Source: Aplectana chamaeleonis (taxonomy: Eukaryota > Nematoda > Chromadorea > Rhabditida > Cosmocercidae). Taken from it: a stretch of 64,000 nt of DNA. The notes under the pieces were generated by a model, which saw only the letters and a program-made list of their open reading frames with translations, was not told the DNA's origin and did not search any database. This document shows, one piece after another, positions 48,801-59,674 of the stretch (positions within the stretch are counted from its first letter, which is position 1; the number at the start of each line of letters is the position of its first letter). The stretch is from contig JAPDOI010000038.1 in the NCBI GenBank assembly GCA_029168955.1, positions 2,879,001-2,943,000 on the forward strand, given 5' to 3'. A program made the position numbers and the translations under genes.

Positions 48801-49815
48801 TGGGAAACAGGAATACTCGCCAGAGACTATCTAACAGTCGTAGACCCGTCAAGATGATGCCCTAGTTAAGTCTTACACGATTTTTGGATGTTTTTTGCCG
48901 TAATCCGCAGTTCAACGTCGCAGTGCACGTTATGGTATAAGCCGGCACAAGGTGCTGAGTTGATCGCAAAACGTCTTTGCCTGGCGAGATTGAACCAGCA
49001 TATTCCTTCCGGGAGCGCTCTTATCGCACTGCACTCACCGAAGCTCTCCAGCGCCAGCTCTCAACTAACTGCTCGGTAAATCTTCACCGAATAATTCATC
49101 CTTTCACCCGCATAACGGGATTGAAACAGGAATACCGCCAGAGACTATCTAACAGTCGTAGACCTGTCAACAATGACATGATGCCCTAGTTAAGGTTCTT
49201 TTACACGATTTTTGATGTTTTTGCTTCGTAACTGTAAGTATGTTGTGTTATCCTGACTATTAGGTAGACCTGGCTTTCACAAATGCGGAAATAATTAGAA
49301 ATTTAGAGCAAAACGCCCAGGAACAAGCTACGACTGCTAATTGCTGGTGTCTACCCGCCCCAATTAAGGAGATTTTTTAAAATGCTCGTTTTGCCGTTTT
49401 TTGTTTTGCTGCTAAAGTAGTTTGTGGTCTTCTCTCCCTTGCAGGTCCCCCAATAATACACTTTGCGTCTTGGGCGCTCCTTCTAAAGCTCTGCTCATGC
49501 TGCTCCCACTCCTGACCGAGCTTCACCAATGCTAACGGTTGGCTGCCGAGTTAGTGAAGACACTACAAAAGTTATCTCACCTTTGTTGTCGATAACAACG
49601 ATCCGACGAATTGAGGCACACATGTGTCCAATAGTGTATATGAGATCACCGATCGCTAGTCCAGCAATGAACATAAATTCCTTACGCTCGCGTAATCGTT
49701 GAAGGATTAGGATACTAAGAACAAGTGGTATATTAGCTGTCAATATGATAAGGCCTGCAAAATGCTCCTGTATGAGACAAATTGTTCTTCTGGCAGGAGC
49801 GTCCAAAGAGTACAT
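36808..49815 (-). CDS. Seven-exon 7TM GPCR, probable nematode chemoreceptor (Srsx-like)
   Basis: I assembled this gene from the minus strand. The exons are 49815-49581, 43630-43391, 43227-43167, 41532-41397, 37283-37196, 37138-37023 and 36927-36808. All six introns start with GT and end with AG, phases match at every junction, and the product is 331 residues, a normal length for nematode chemoreceptors. TM1 is about residues 19-38, followed by LRERKE; TM2 is 47-68 ([13 protein letters not shown]). TM3 ends in [13 protein letters not shown] (residues 130-142), so DRL stands where DRY is usual. Cys88 and Cys188 fit the conserved TM3-ECL2 disulfide. TM4 is 159-176, TM5 about 205-223, TM6 about 246-274 (contains PDLLMFF), and TM7 281-302 ends with INFILF then RHREFRKVF. 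By family it should act in the membrane of sensory neurons; the ligand is unknown. The frame stays open upstream to an ATG at 49935, so the N-terminus may be longer; 49815 gives a typical short extracellular tail. The Srsx assignment is by motif only. Confidence 0.88.
37290..38680. other. GPCR intron 4, left part, no gene recognised
   Basis: The stretch 38190-38290 (GAGAGTGGACCCTTTTCAAG, CTACGACGACACATCTCTTC) resembles 51210-51300, so it is probably part of an unnamed repeat. The ORFs at 37499-37840 and 38087-38497 have no recognised domain. Confidence 0.4.
38685..39962 (-). mobile_element. Tc1/mariner-superfamily element, copy 2, ends intact
   Basis: CAGGGTGTTCCATAAATATG at the left and CCCATAATTTAGGAACACC at the right are inverted repeats with TA at each edge, giving about 1.28 kb, a normal Tc1/mariner length. 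On the minus strand, pieces of the transposase follow in order: a DEKIFTVDP-like stretch (~39.38 kb, frame shifted), [10 protein letters not shown] (~39.22 kb) and [14 protein letters not shown] (~39.03 kb). Stops separate them, so it is inactive. It lies in intron 4 of the GPCR, in the same transcriptional direction. Confidence 0.85.
40255..41140 (-). pseudogene. Mariner transposase fragment split by a TTAA-type element
   Basis: The minus strand from about 41110 reads [20 protein letters not shown], then [20 protein letters not shown], the paired helix-turn-helix N-terminal half of mariner transposases (the WVPHEL box). Beyond the insertion at 40412-40835, the frame continues with [11 protein letters not shown] and [12 protein letters not shown], the catalytic TGDEKW region with W changed to R. 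The C-terminal half is missing below about 40255. Two stops show it is dead. Confidence 0.82.
40412..40835. mobile_element. TTAA-type element, AAAGGCACAGTC ends, inserted in mariner (424 bp)
   Basis: TTAAAGGCACAGTC at the left is the exact complement of GACTGTGCCTTTAA at the right. Dropping the element and one TTAA restores an uninterrupted mariner frame (HEL joined to NEINKD). This defines a 4-bp TTAA target duplication, as in piggyBac-like elements. No transposase is encoded. Confidence 0.92.
42421..43140. mobile_element. TTAA-type element, AAGGCAGTGGTC ends, copy 2 (720 bp), in GPCR intron 3
   Basis: TTGAAGGCAATGGTCGCGG at the left (TTAA mutated) and TCGCGACCTCTGCCTTTAA at the right bound sequence matching 29208-29764. 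It includes GGACGAGCCCACTCC, CATCGGCATCGATGATCTC and GTGCACGTGTGCACGAATTG. It is about 160 bp longer than copy 1. Confidence 0.85.
43815..49233. repeat. Tandem array of about 17 copies of a ~313-bp satellite inside GPCR intron 1
   Basis: The landmark GATTTTTGGATG recurs at 43821, 44134, 44447, 44762, 45075, 45389, 45699, 46010, 46322, 46637, 46958, 47289, 47603 (altered), 47924, 48242, 48558, 48879 and 49207 (partial). The first nine spacings are 310-315 bp; later ones are 314-331 bp. Each unit runs through a fixed order of segments, including CTGCAGTTCAACGTCGCAG, GAGATTGAACCAGCATATTC and CAGGAATACCGCCAGAGAC. Units 1-8 are nearly identical. From about 46.3 kb, units carry scattered short insertions. 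The array fills most of intron 1 (43631-49580). Unit-length ORFs exist on both strands but break between copies, so I treat the unit as non-coding satellite DNA. Confidence 0.97.
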
Positions 49816-49819
49816 AGAT

Positions 49820-50550
49820 GTTGCATATCTTAAGACGAACCAGAAGAGGTTGGTTGGTGACCAATATGCATGGAACTCGCTGCATAACCAAGGCTCTCGC
49901 TCGACTGGTGGCGACCGTGTCGCTTTGGGATTCATGGATATTGATTTCTAACCGACGGCTTCTACATCGATTTTAGATGTGCAACTCTTGATGAACTACG
50001 CTATATTTCACAAAGCCTGCTACCTTTTTGCAAATTCTGCATTCTGTTCATCATGTTGCGTTAACCTGAAGTGCCCCAACGAATTTTTGCTGTTCGCTGA
50101 GAACAATGCATTGCTGCAGGGGTTTGTAAACTCCGCTTTGAGGTGCGCCGTTGTCTATTGACTTCGTCTTGATCCTACAAGGAGATAAGAGTGTTCCAAA
50201 ACCTTCCGGAGGGAGCTTTTATAGAAGGACTACGTGTCGGGCTTGTGAAAAACTTATGTTTAATGGATCTAATGCCGAAGAACAATTGTAGTTATGTAGG
50301 AGATATTCAACAGCGATTGGGGGAAGCTGCCACATCTGCATTCAATTCTCTGACCGAGTGTTTGAGGTTTACGCTCATCGCAAAGGGGCCTAATGTCATC
50401 GACCATACACTAAATTTTCATGCTCCCGAGTGAGTTTGTCCATTTATTAACTAGACGTGGCAAACGCGCCGTTTCAAACCCCGAAATGGAAGGAAAGCCT
50501 GAGTTCAAAGTAGTCGACAGTTGAATTCGTGTCATCTCTATTTTTTGAAC
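49820..50550. other. Region upstream of the GPCR; one unrecognised ORF
   Basis: A plus-strand ORF at 50191-50433 (80 codons) ends beside CCCGAGTGAGTTTG, which could be a splice donor. I recognise no domain and find no convincing acceptor upstream. No promoter element is identifiable. Confidence 0.3.
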
Positions 50551-51359
50551 AATTGCGCTAGTTTACAAGCAGTTCCTCCAGTATGGTGTGGTGGTGATGA
50601 AGGAATTGTGAGATGAGTGGTGGAAATTGATGGAACGCTTCACATTGGGTCTCCCATATCTTCGAAATGGCATATCCTTTGACGGACGTAACTGTCTCGT
50701 CGGACCGAACATGCCCCTTTAAAGCAAAGAAGACAAAAAAGCGGTGGTTCTTACAGCGTAAGATTACCCTAGAATGTGTGTCTACTTCTCCTATTAAGAT
50801 GGAAGGGCTCAAGCGATTCCGAGGAGCTCCCAGGTTCCGACGTTGTCACCTGTGGGGGCCATGTCGTTCATCTCTACAATGGCTATGATTTAATATTAGA
50901 AGCAGTGTTCTTTCAGGACTTTACGTCGGATTGGAGACATGGGTATTACCCTTTGGGTAGCACAGAAGGCGCACTTGGAGTTTTTGGATTGCCCGAAGGA
51001 AGAGCTGTTTAGACGTTTTCCTGGATATTTTTTCGTCACAAAGCACCATGAAAAAACGAGGGAGCTGCCAACACTTCCCCTTTCCTTCTTGAATTGCGTG
51101 TTGGAAAAAACGTCGATTGTTTGGACGCGTATCAATCCCCTAGTGTCAACCTTTGTGTACTATGAATAAGTCTCCGATAACGCCAAAGCAATGCCGTCTC
51201 ATCAGCTCCAGTCGATTAAAGAGTGGACCCGTCCCATGTTAGAACTGTAATCACAGCTAAACTACGATGATACACCTCTTCCATCGCCCTCTCACCATTC
51301 ACATTGGGAAGGAGGTTTCACCAGGCAATCACACAAGCTGCACCATCTTTCGAGCCGCT

Positions 51360-52260
51360 TTGCAATGAATAAGGAAATTGCTCAACTGGTACTAAAAGGG
51401 CTTATGTGTGGACTGAAAATTTCTTGCGAACGTTTGCTTTGCAGAAGACATCGCCATTCTTTTGGGAGAGTATCGATGGAGCGATGGCGATGCTAACGAA
51501 ATCGAATGAAGCAGGAAAAAAGGATTGGATTGCACTTGTGGGAACACCCAGATCATGAAGAACGCCCTGGGCGAAGGAACTCAGATTGAGGTTGATGGTT
51601 CACCAATCATGGAAACCAACTCCTGCGCCTACCTGGGGTGATCAGTATTTGATGATAGTGAAATGGGGGGGAAGAACTCATAAAAGGAGAAGGAGAGCAG
51701 CATGGACAGTTTTCGGGTCTCTCAAAAAAGCCACCAACCAACTGGCTGACCCAAAACTTTGCGCTCACCTATTCTACTCAACAGATCTCTCTGCTCTGCT
51801 ACGCAGCCGAAACATGGGCCGACACGGGGTCCACGACAAGATCCTTGCAAAGTACCCATAGAGCACTCAAGTCTTGTCTTCTAAAGTATAACAGGCGCAT
51901 CGAACATCAAACCGGACTACGCGGTTCACACATAGTTTATCCCGCCTTTTTATCCAGTGGAACACTGATCAGAAGCCGAATGCCGATGGGCCGGTCACGT
52001 TATGAGGAGATTCGCCGATGGATGGAAGAGGAAGGGCAGAATGGACTCCAGTTTGGATGGGGAGATGTTTTTGTCGAGACTGTTGCCTCGGCAGCGAACA
52101 TTTGCTTCCAGGCTCGACGATAGTTATCGAATGGCATGACAAATCAGATCCCACACACTTCTTACGATGGCGAGATAGGAAGAAAAATGGAATTTGTGCT
52201 GGGATTCGCACGATTGTGAAGTCGAGCCGCGTAACGTCGGCATGGGTCGTGAAGAGACTT
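51360..52260 (+). pseudogene. RTE-type non-LTR retrotransposon remnant (C-terminal reverse transcriptase region)
   Basis: Frames shift repeatedly, but in order they give KTQIMKNALGEGTQIEVDG, RRRRAAWTVFGSLKKATNQL, ADPKLCAHLFYST, CYAAETWADT and LLKYNRRIEHQTGLRGS. This series is typical of the conserved tail of nematode RTE-like endonuclease/reverse transcriptase proteins. The RT catalytic core is not recognisable and stops are frequent. Confidence 0.82.
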
Positions 52261-52264
52261 TGCA

Positions 52265-53785
52265 TTCCCTATTGAAGGTTGGCGCAAACTCGGTGCCATA
52301 TGCTATAACATAGGTGCACTGACTTTGCGCCAAACTTTGACAGTGAACCCGAAGTCTGCTAACGATCCATGCCGATGTTAGGTCCCTAACTATAAGGAGC
52401 AAATGTAAAAAGAACATGCTCTAGAAATGATTCCATGTCCCGCTTGGGAACGGCCGCGGAGAGTAGAACACAGATGTGGTCAAGGTGAATTTGAAGTCAC
52501 GTGTTATTGAAAGACAATTTACTCGTGAGGTAAAGAATAACGCCCAACGGATCAAATGTATTTGAATAGTGTCTAAAGACCGCGGCTAATGGCCGCCGCT
52601 GATATTAGGTCGGCTCTCCTCACCCAGGATGTTGACTGGCAGGAGCCAGCCGTTTGAATCAAAAACAAGGAGAAACGAAAAGATGCAAAAGGAAAGGAAG
52701 AAGAAAATAAAGAACTGATGAAGCTTATTAAGCCTTTAAGAAGGCGGCCGTCTTGATTCACCTCCCATTAGCTCACCTTCAGCACTGTATATGAACATAT
52801 TTGTTCTTATTGATGCAAGTCTCGCTTCGTCCATTATTCGTGCACTATTGGAAAGAAGTATGCGTCAAAGTCTGAAACTTCTTATTGAAAACTGGTGATA
52901 TTTACTAGAACTAAAAGATGAAGCACGATATTAACACTGAATCAAACATGAGTTTAGCAAATCAAGAACGCAGAGATACTGAATACATTAAACATCTCAT
53001 TAGAAATTATGGCTTGATCAGATCAATGGAAGTGAAACAATCGATAGAGGCTTATATAGGCTTAGGCTCTATCCATAACGAGCTCAGTGAACACAAGGGG
53101 TTCGTATCGTTCACCACTAGTAGACTAGACTTCGCCTTAGAGCTGAAGGAGAATTAAGTGTCAGCTGTAGCCCATCGCCGGCTCGGCGGCTGATCAATGA
53201 TCAATCCCCACACCGGGCTAGTGCACAACCTCTGCAGCAGAGAATCAACAGCTTCGTGACGCTCGTAGATTGTAGCTAACTATATGGACGGAGTCTTAGC
53301 CAGCAGATTGTAAATTTGAATTCGAGAAAACACATGGGAGCTCTCACGCTCGCAATTACTCACGCATATCGAGACATTTAGCGACTGTTCGCGACTACTT
53401 ACAATTCGACACACTGATTGTAAGACACGAGGTACTAAAACGAGGTATACAATAACAAGAAATCGGTAGGTAGCATAGTTGCTGACAAAATTCTTACTGA
53501 GCGAGAAACACTATGTGGCGTTCCTGAGAAGCTCTCGATTCGGGTCTCTAGCTGCTGTGGTTTTTTGTCAGAACATTTCCACCACCAGCTATGCTTCACC
53601 AACGCCCACCACCCTGCTGGTGGTGATAATTCAAGGCAAAAGCTTTTTGAAATCACCTTGAGGATTCTTTCGCCCTCCGAACAAACATGCTGTACTCTAC
53701 TGCTCGAACTTTGCATTTGCTAACTTCGAGGTGCAAGAATTGAACAGTGAGTGTATGTGGGTTGCTCATTGGCCGCATGTTGATA
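52265..53785. other. No gene supported
   Basis: A plus ORF at 52918-53157 (79 codons; RDTEYIKHLIRNYG, SIEAYIGLGSIHNE) reads like protein but has no recognised family or splice context. A family-2 hairpin MITE trace lies at about 53540-53640. Confidence 0.3.
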
Positions 53786-53905
53786 AGGTTTTGGTAGCCT
53801 CCCGGTAAGGTCCGAAGTTCTCAGTGCGCCCGGCAGGTTGAGAGTAAGATTTCCGGCTACGCGACGGGTAGGCGGGTTCCTAGCCACCTACCTTGTGCTG
53901 CAGTT
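53786..53905. repeat. R27 companion segment, separate copy
   Basis: GCCCGGCAGGTTGAGAG and GGCGGGTTCCTAGCCACC match the segment at 35755-35850. Confidence 0.55.
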
Positions 53906-54569
53906 CACTCCGATTTTGCTATGGTTTGTATCCTATATCTAGGCAGCCGCTATGCAGCAATAGTCTCACTATATTGAGAGCGGAGCGGTTGTTTCTCATT
54001 TCTACCATTGCGTATTCTAAAAAACAATCGCTCCACTTCTATGATAAAGCTATCATACCAGCTTCGCGGCTCCCAGCTCCCTCCATCCAGAAGTTTGCGA
54101 AATTGATAAACTTTTTAATACTAGGTTTCATTTACAATTTTTGAATGTTTGGTCCTGAATACTTTTTCACTCGATGATTTAAATTTAGGCGTTATTCCGA
54201 AAAATCGAGTTGATCTATCCTTTTACTATCCGTCCGGTCTCAGGTGACTGCGTTCGCGTATTCGATCACCAATAAGATGAACAATCATTAACGGTTAGTC
54301 AAGAAAGCCACCAGCTCAAACCTTTGGAGGAATTAAATTTTTGATTTTTTCCAAATATTCTACTTGCTGAGAAGATCGGAAAACTCGGCCACATCATAAA
54401 TATTCACACTATTTTACGGGAGTCGAAAATTCGAAAGCAATCTGAAAGTACGAGAAACGAGTAACTCAACCGTGCGTTTGGTTGGGATAGAGATCCGTTT
54501 TCAGCAGGATAGCAGTCAAATGAACACCCCTACGCCAAAAGTCAGATGCCTGATCGCGTAGCCGTCAGC

Positions 54570-54745
54570 CCCTGAATCCGTGGGTCTCTGCGGGCGGCTG
54601 CTCATGCCTGCCCCTGCTCTCACAGGTGACAAAGAAAGGACCTCTGCTATCGAAGTTCCGACAGGTAGGCACAATATTGGTTGCCATGCGCGGGGCACGA
54701 GTGTTACGACCCCTTCTTGCTTCCGTGGTTTCATGAATACGGATA
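54570..54745. repeat. Dispersed repeat R27, copy 4
   Basis: TCTCTGCGGGCGGCTGCTC, CTGCTCTCACAGGTGACAAA and AGGCACAATATTGGTTGCCA match the other copies. The short ORF at 54516-54734 minus lies in it. Confidence 0.8.
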
Positions 54746-55420
54746 CAGGTTTACCGCCGACTGAAGGAGAGGGCGAGCTGCTGCTGACTATCTATAAGAT
54801 GTTCGGAGAAAGTGCTCGTTGGGTGGCAAAAGCCTCACCGTCACTCCACAAGGATCGGTAAACATCTAGACCAGCCCGCCTACCAAAATGTTAAGCAACA
54901 CTGATGCTCACTGTCTAAACGCGTTGATCCCTAAAATATCTAACTCGTTTCAATTGGGTCGCAGCGACTATTACCTCTTCCGCTTATTAAGGCTGTACAT
55001 AACGATGAAAAATACGAAGAATACAATGAGACGGAAATGAATGGGTAAATTAGTAGATTCCTGATTCCCTGATCTATAGCAACGACGACTTGCTCATGGT
55101 GGAATGGATGAGTGTTGTGTTCAACAATATTTAAAGTCTCTAATAGGGTTACATTATTTCCTGACTGAAATGAAAAGGGAGAATAGGTCCAATTTCCGTT
55201 CCAACTTGACTACAGCGTAATACATGAACTGCCCAGAGATTTGAATACAGACGTGTTTACAGATAGCCTGCCATACGCAGTCGCGCTGCATCACTAGTAC
55301 TTTGATGTACTCCAAATGATTACGTGCTATTCATCGAAGGATAAGACGTCCCAGCTTCGGTTGGAAATTGAGGGCGGCAATGGAAGGTGAGGTTCGGAGA
55401 AAATTCTCTGCTAGGCAAAC
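54746..55420. other. No recognised feature
   Basis: No exon-like structure or repeat partner found. Confidence 0.3.
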
Positions 55421-55424
55421 TATA

Positions 55425-56260
55425 TTAATTACAAACTATATTACATAGATTGCTGAAAGGAAGATCAACGGCGCGGAAAGTGTACCCAATGAAAGACTCC
55501 AGCGACGATAGGAACTCACTAAGGAAGCACTTTTGGTCAATCTGACCACCTGTAACGAAACACGTATAACGCACATTTAGTTGTACTTGTGAGAGAAGAG
55601 GGTCACGGAGAGGATTCCTCAGTTGGGCAAGAAGATACTTACTTACTTTCAACTTGATTGTCCGTTGTCGGCCGGCAATCGTCTCAGCGGCGGGCACACG
55701 TCTCCGGTTGTCTTGAGGTACACGTTCGTTTTGATTGCTTTGTTGAGCTGGCATCTTCCATCTCGTTCGATTTTGCGCAATCTGTAACCAGTTCGTGTTA
55801 GGTGTGCTCAGATGTGTGAAGACATCGCTCCATCTTGTTGGGAGACGACCAAGTGTTCGCTTGATGTCCCGCGGGTACCAGAGGGTTACGCGTTTTCTCC
55901 AGCGATCATCGATTCTTCTTATGACGTGGCTGGCTCATCGACGTTTCGAGGCTGCGATGTAAATGACAGCGTCCCGAATTCCTCACCGTTGGCGGAGGTC
56001 GGTGCTGCAAAGGTGTTGGTTTCTTTGCTCTCGACGGTTCGTCCGAACAGCGTTCGTTCGAGGGCCCGTTGCATTCATGCCATCAGAATCGCAGAAGACT
56101 TGTTGGAAGCCCACGTTTTAGCTGCGTAGCTAATGGCGGGGAGGACGGTGGAGTCGAAGAGGTGCGAACGGATTTTTTTCGGAGACGAGTAAAGCTGCTT
56201 CCCTTATGTTGGACATCGCATCCATGCAGCCCTTCTTGTTTGGCTGATTTCGGCCCTGGC
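55425..56260 (-). pseudogene. RTE-type retrotransposon remnant on the minus strand
   Basis: The minus strand near 56200-55950 reads IRSHLFDSTVLPAISYAAKT followed by WASNKSS, then MQRALERTLFGRTVESKETN. This is the same tail region as at 51.7 kb but from a different subfamily. A 109-codon minus ORF at 55425-55754 (start MPAQQSNQNERVPQDN) lies downstream and may belong to it; its function is unknown. Confidence 0.75.
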
Positions 56261-56289
56261 CCTCAAATCGTTGTCCGTGGTCAATGGCG

Positions 56290-57170
56290 AGAAGATAAGT
56301 GGCAATATAAAGCAATTTTTAGGGCGTTTAGCAAAACTGCTACGGATTCAGCTCAAAACTTTTTCGGTATCCCGAATTCATATCTGGGCTCTCGCTCTCG
56401 GTAATCTGAGGTTTACTCGAGTATACGGTGGATACAATGTCATTCAGCTGATGTATTCTGACTCCGTATTTCAAAGATCAATTGAGCAACCTCAATTTCA
56501 TGTGTAGCATCTTTCAAAACCCCGCAGAGAAACTATCATCTATATCTGAAACTTTTACCAAACTAACCTATACCCATTGTAGTCTAACGAAATCTATCGA
56601 AAAACGATACCCATATCTCAGATTCGTGTTGAGCACCCCGAATAGCCACTACAGGGGCGGTATGCACGTACGCGGCGGGTTAGGTTGGGGTTAGGCAAGG
56701 TTTGAAGCGTCGGCGCGTTTGATGATAGCGGCGCCAGGGTTGAAAGGGGGTTAGGCTACCACTGAAAAATCTTTCCCTCGAAAACCCCACCTATGAGGGT
56801 GGGGCAGCCGAAACCCCGTTGAGACCCCAACTATTGATTATCTCCAGCACTCGCACAGCATTCATGAAACGCACCGACGCCCCAAGCCATGCATAACCCC
56901 AACCTAGCCCGACGCGTACGTCCATGCCGCCCAACAGCAGTTTTGAGGCAAACAGTCGTAGGGTTTTGGGAAACACCAGAGCTCGCTTTATGCCCTGAAA
57001 GTTTGCCACGGTGGAAGGCTTTGTGACGAGCCTGTCGAAAGTTTTCTGAAAATGGACATATGGACCACAATTTCGTGTTCAGGGTACAAGTAACCCCCAA
57101 ACTGGTTTCGAGCCAAATATGACACAATTTTCTGAGCACCCTGAAAATTGCCTAAACTCTATGTAGTTAG
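56290..57170. repeat. Dispersed repeat of the 740-1335 family, copy 2
   Basis: CAGCTCAAAACTTTTTCGG, CAGATTCGTGTTGAGCACCC, CCGAATAGCCAC and, beyond the nested palindrome, GTTTTGAGGC follow the same order as at 790-1120. Confidence 0.7.
56653..56932. mobile_element. 280-bp foldback nested in the dispersed repeat
   Basis: GGGGCGGTATGCACGTACGC with GGTTAGGTTGGGGTTAGGC is mirrored by the complement of GCATAACCCCAACCTAGCCC and GCGTACGTCCATGCCGCCC. The arms are about 42 bp. Sequence on both sides joins into the 56290-57170 repeat. The TTAGGC words come from the arms and do not form a telomeric array. Confidence 0.85.
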
Positions 57171-59265
57171 TGTCTCGAGCCAAATGACAAAGCTTCGTCG
57201 CAGCCCAGCTTGATAACCTCATTAGCATTTATTAACTCAGATTTGGAAACATGCTCAGTACTCTCAATTAGACTATAACTTCTTGCACACGAGAAGATCG
57301 CCCAGTACTAGTTCAGTAGAGAGCGAAATCTCTGACGGGTCTCAGACGGTTCTCATCCCCGAGCCGCCTGACTGCTAGGCTCGTTCTCCCGATTCGCGGG
57401 TATGCTTCTATTGTGGTCCGGGTCATTGATCTTGTTGTCCGGGCTCCTCCAGTTTTCCCGGACAACAACAGAGTAGCCTTGAGATTGCGAGAGCGAGCTG
57501 AAATGTAAGGCTGCTCCGATTTCTGTTTGGTGCGGTTCGGGGCCAGGGGTAGATCTGAAACATTTCAACCAAAGACATAAAAAGCTAGCTCCGAGGTTGT
57601 GGAGGGGGTTAGCGTTTTGAAAAATCCACTGCTAACAGTTATGCCGAGAGCTCGAGGGTGAGCGGTCTGAGCTAATCTGATCTGTATCTCACATCGTGTA
57701 GTACCCTGTTCACGGGTCACATTCTTTGAAGCTCATGTGAATTATGTGAAAAATAATGATCCAAGACTACAGCTTCGCTTGTAGGAGAACGAAGTAACAC
57801 ATCTACTAAAGTAGAAAGACCAAGAGAAAAGCCAGAACCCGAATACACATTCAATCTGAGGAATATCATTCGTAGGCTAGGTAGTCGTCTCTGGCGTGAC
57901 GTTCGAATCCATTGTAGAATAGAGTAAGCACAAACACCTAATGCGAATGCATGGAAATTTCTGCGTTCTGACATGACTCAAAGCAAAGTGGCGCTTACTG
58001 CAGATTGTAGAAAGCAATCATTACAAGATGTTTAATTGTAGACAACATGTATGAAGACTCTTACGTGTTCTTGCAATGAGTGTTTTGCCTTGAAGCGTCT
58101 TTCATTTACGCATTAATTAGCGCATTCAATGTCCACGTGGGAAATCAGCGCGCATAGACTGTAGCGTTGAATCCAAAAAGGAGAAGTAAACGTCTAGTGA
58201 TGCTGCAGAAATGATGATTCTCGGGACTCCCTACCCACGAAGAGCAACGTGGATAGACACTTGCACAGAGTTCCGATTCAATCAGTGAACGAGCACTCAT
58301 ATGAGTACTCAAATGACCAACACGTGCAGCAAACGTTAAAGGCATCGTGCGCGCTGAAAACCGAATTTCTGTTTTTGTGTTATATCATTCAAAAGGGCTT
58401 TGATAAGGCCATTCACGAAATCTGCAGTCTGAAAATTAAACCAAAATGGAGTTTCTTCCAGTATAAAACGTCTATCTGGATTTGGGGGTTGGTCTTTGGG
58501 TCGATCATCTGTTACGTCCGTTCACCAAATGAGAACAAAAAGTAATTGATCGACAAGTGATATCGTAGAATTGAGTGGAAGTTGTTGTAATATATCATGG
58601 GATTACGTCATGAATGTCTTTTCTGCAGATATTGGTCAAACTTTTCTCCTTTAAGAATCAGCTAAAAGTAAGATGAACGGGATTTGATCGGGAGATCATG
58701 GGTCAATACAACAATTTGTAGCGATCGACTGTTCCTTTCTCATGAGTCGATGGGTTGAATCGGGTCTGAAAACGAAGAAATGGGGGCCGGAAAAGCAGTT
58801 TTCAATAACTTTTTCGCGGTTCTTTCGACATGGTTGCTGTGTGAAGTACCAGAGCTTCCATTATATATTGAAAACTCAGAAACGATTTTTTATCGCGAAC
58901 GATGCCTTTAAACGGTGCTAACTCACATCAATATTCTGGTGTTTTTACGACTGAGCTTCCGTTTGGACAATGATGAACCCTTGGATACATCGTCGTGAAA
59001 ATCTGAAAGGGTCCACAGCCCTACGTTTACTTTACTCATTGAAACAAATCTTTTCGACTACACCACTCTCGCGGTCAAAGAACGACCGTAACCTCCTGAT
59101 TTCTCTTGAAAGCTTTCTCTTGATTTCTTTACTTGATTGGTTCACCTAACTCTACTAGACGAATGGGCTCCTGTTTGACCGAGAGTTTTCAGACGCCTCG
59201 AAAGTTTTAGCCTGTTCTTTTGGTAACCAATCGTTCATCGGTTCGACTCACTATGTAGCAGAAAA
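57171..59265. other. No gene supported
   Basis: A plus ORF at 58249-58545 and a minus ORF at 57717-57974 have no recognisable domain. A single TTAA-type end (ATCGCGAACGATGCCTTTAA) sits at 58896-58915. Confidence 0.3.
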
Positions 59266-59269
59266 TTCT

Positions 59270-59674
59270 TTGCGAGCCCCCCATTATTATGGAGCCGAAA
59301 GAATAGCCCAGCTGAAAGGATTTGCTTACAGTGTGCAGAGCAGCGTGTTACGCCCTTCTTCAACGACCGATTTGTTGCTTCAGTTCGTTGGCTTTTTTAG
59401 GCCTCACATTCCAGGTACACGTATACCTACTTTGTTAGATCACGTATCGGTATCAATTGTTGTGATGTTGATCTCGAATCGGTATCATATCCCCCAACTT
59501 CAACATATAAGTACCCTTCAACTTCAACCTTCGACAACATCGCTTTCAGCACTCGTCTCCAATCTAGCACTACTCAACATCAACGTCACCGTCAACTGGT
59601 GTCTGCAAGGAGAACTCGCCCACCAGCAGCCACCCACACTCGACGGCCAGATCTGCACTGACAGAGTTATGTAG
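59270..59674 (+). CDS. Unrecognised 134-codon ORF
   Basis: An uninterrupted frame with a short hydrophobic stretch (VSIVVMLI, about residues 61-68) followed by a Leu/Thr/Ser-rich part and CLQGELAHQQPPTLDGQIC. I know no family that fits. No splice signals stand out and it is not repeated in the window. It is longer than most chance ORFs here, but coding status is unproven. Confidence 0.25.
   Translation: MRAPHYYGAERIAQLKGFAYSVQSSVLRPSSTTDLLLQFVGFFRPHIPGTRIPTLLDHVSVSIVVMLISNRYHIPQLQHISTLQLQPSTTSLSALVSNLALLNINVTVNWCLQGELAHQQPPTLDGQICTDRVM

Noticed and set aside
43815..49233. CRISPR-like regular repeats
   Set aside because: Units are about 313 bp, contiguous and without unique spacers, in eukaryotic DNA inside an intron.
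56670..56760. Interstitial telomere
   Set aside because: Only a few isolated TTAGG/TTAGGC words occur, most of them within palindromic arms. There is no tandem run.
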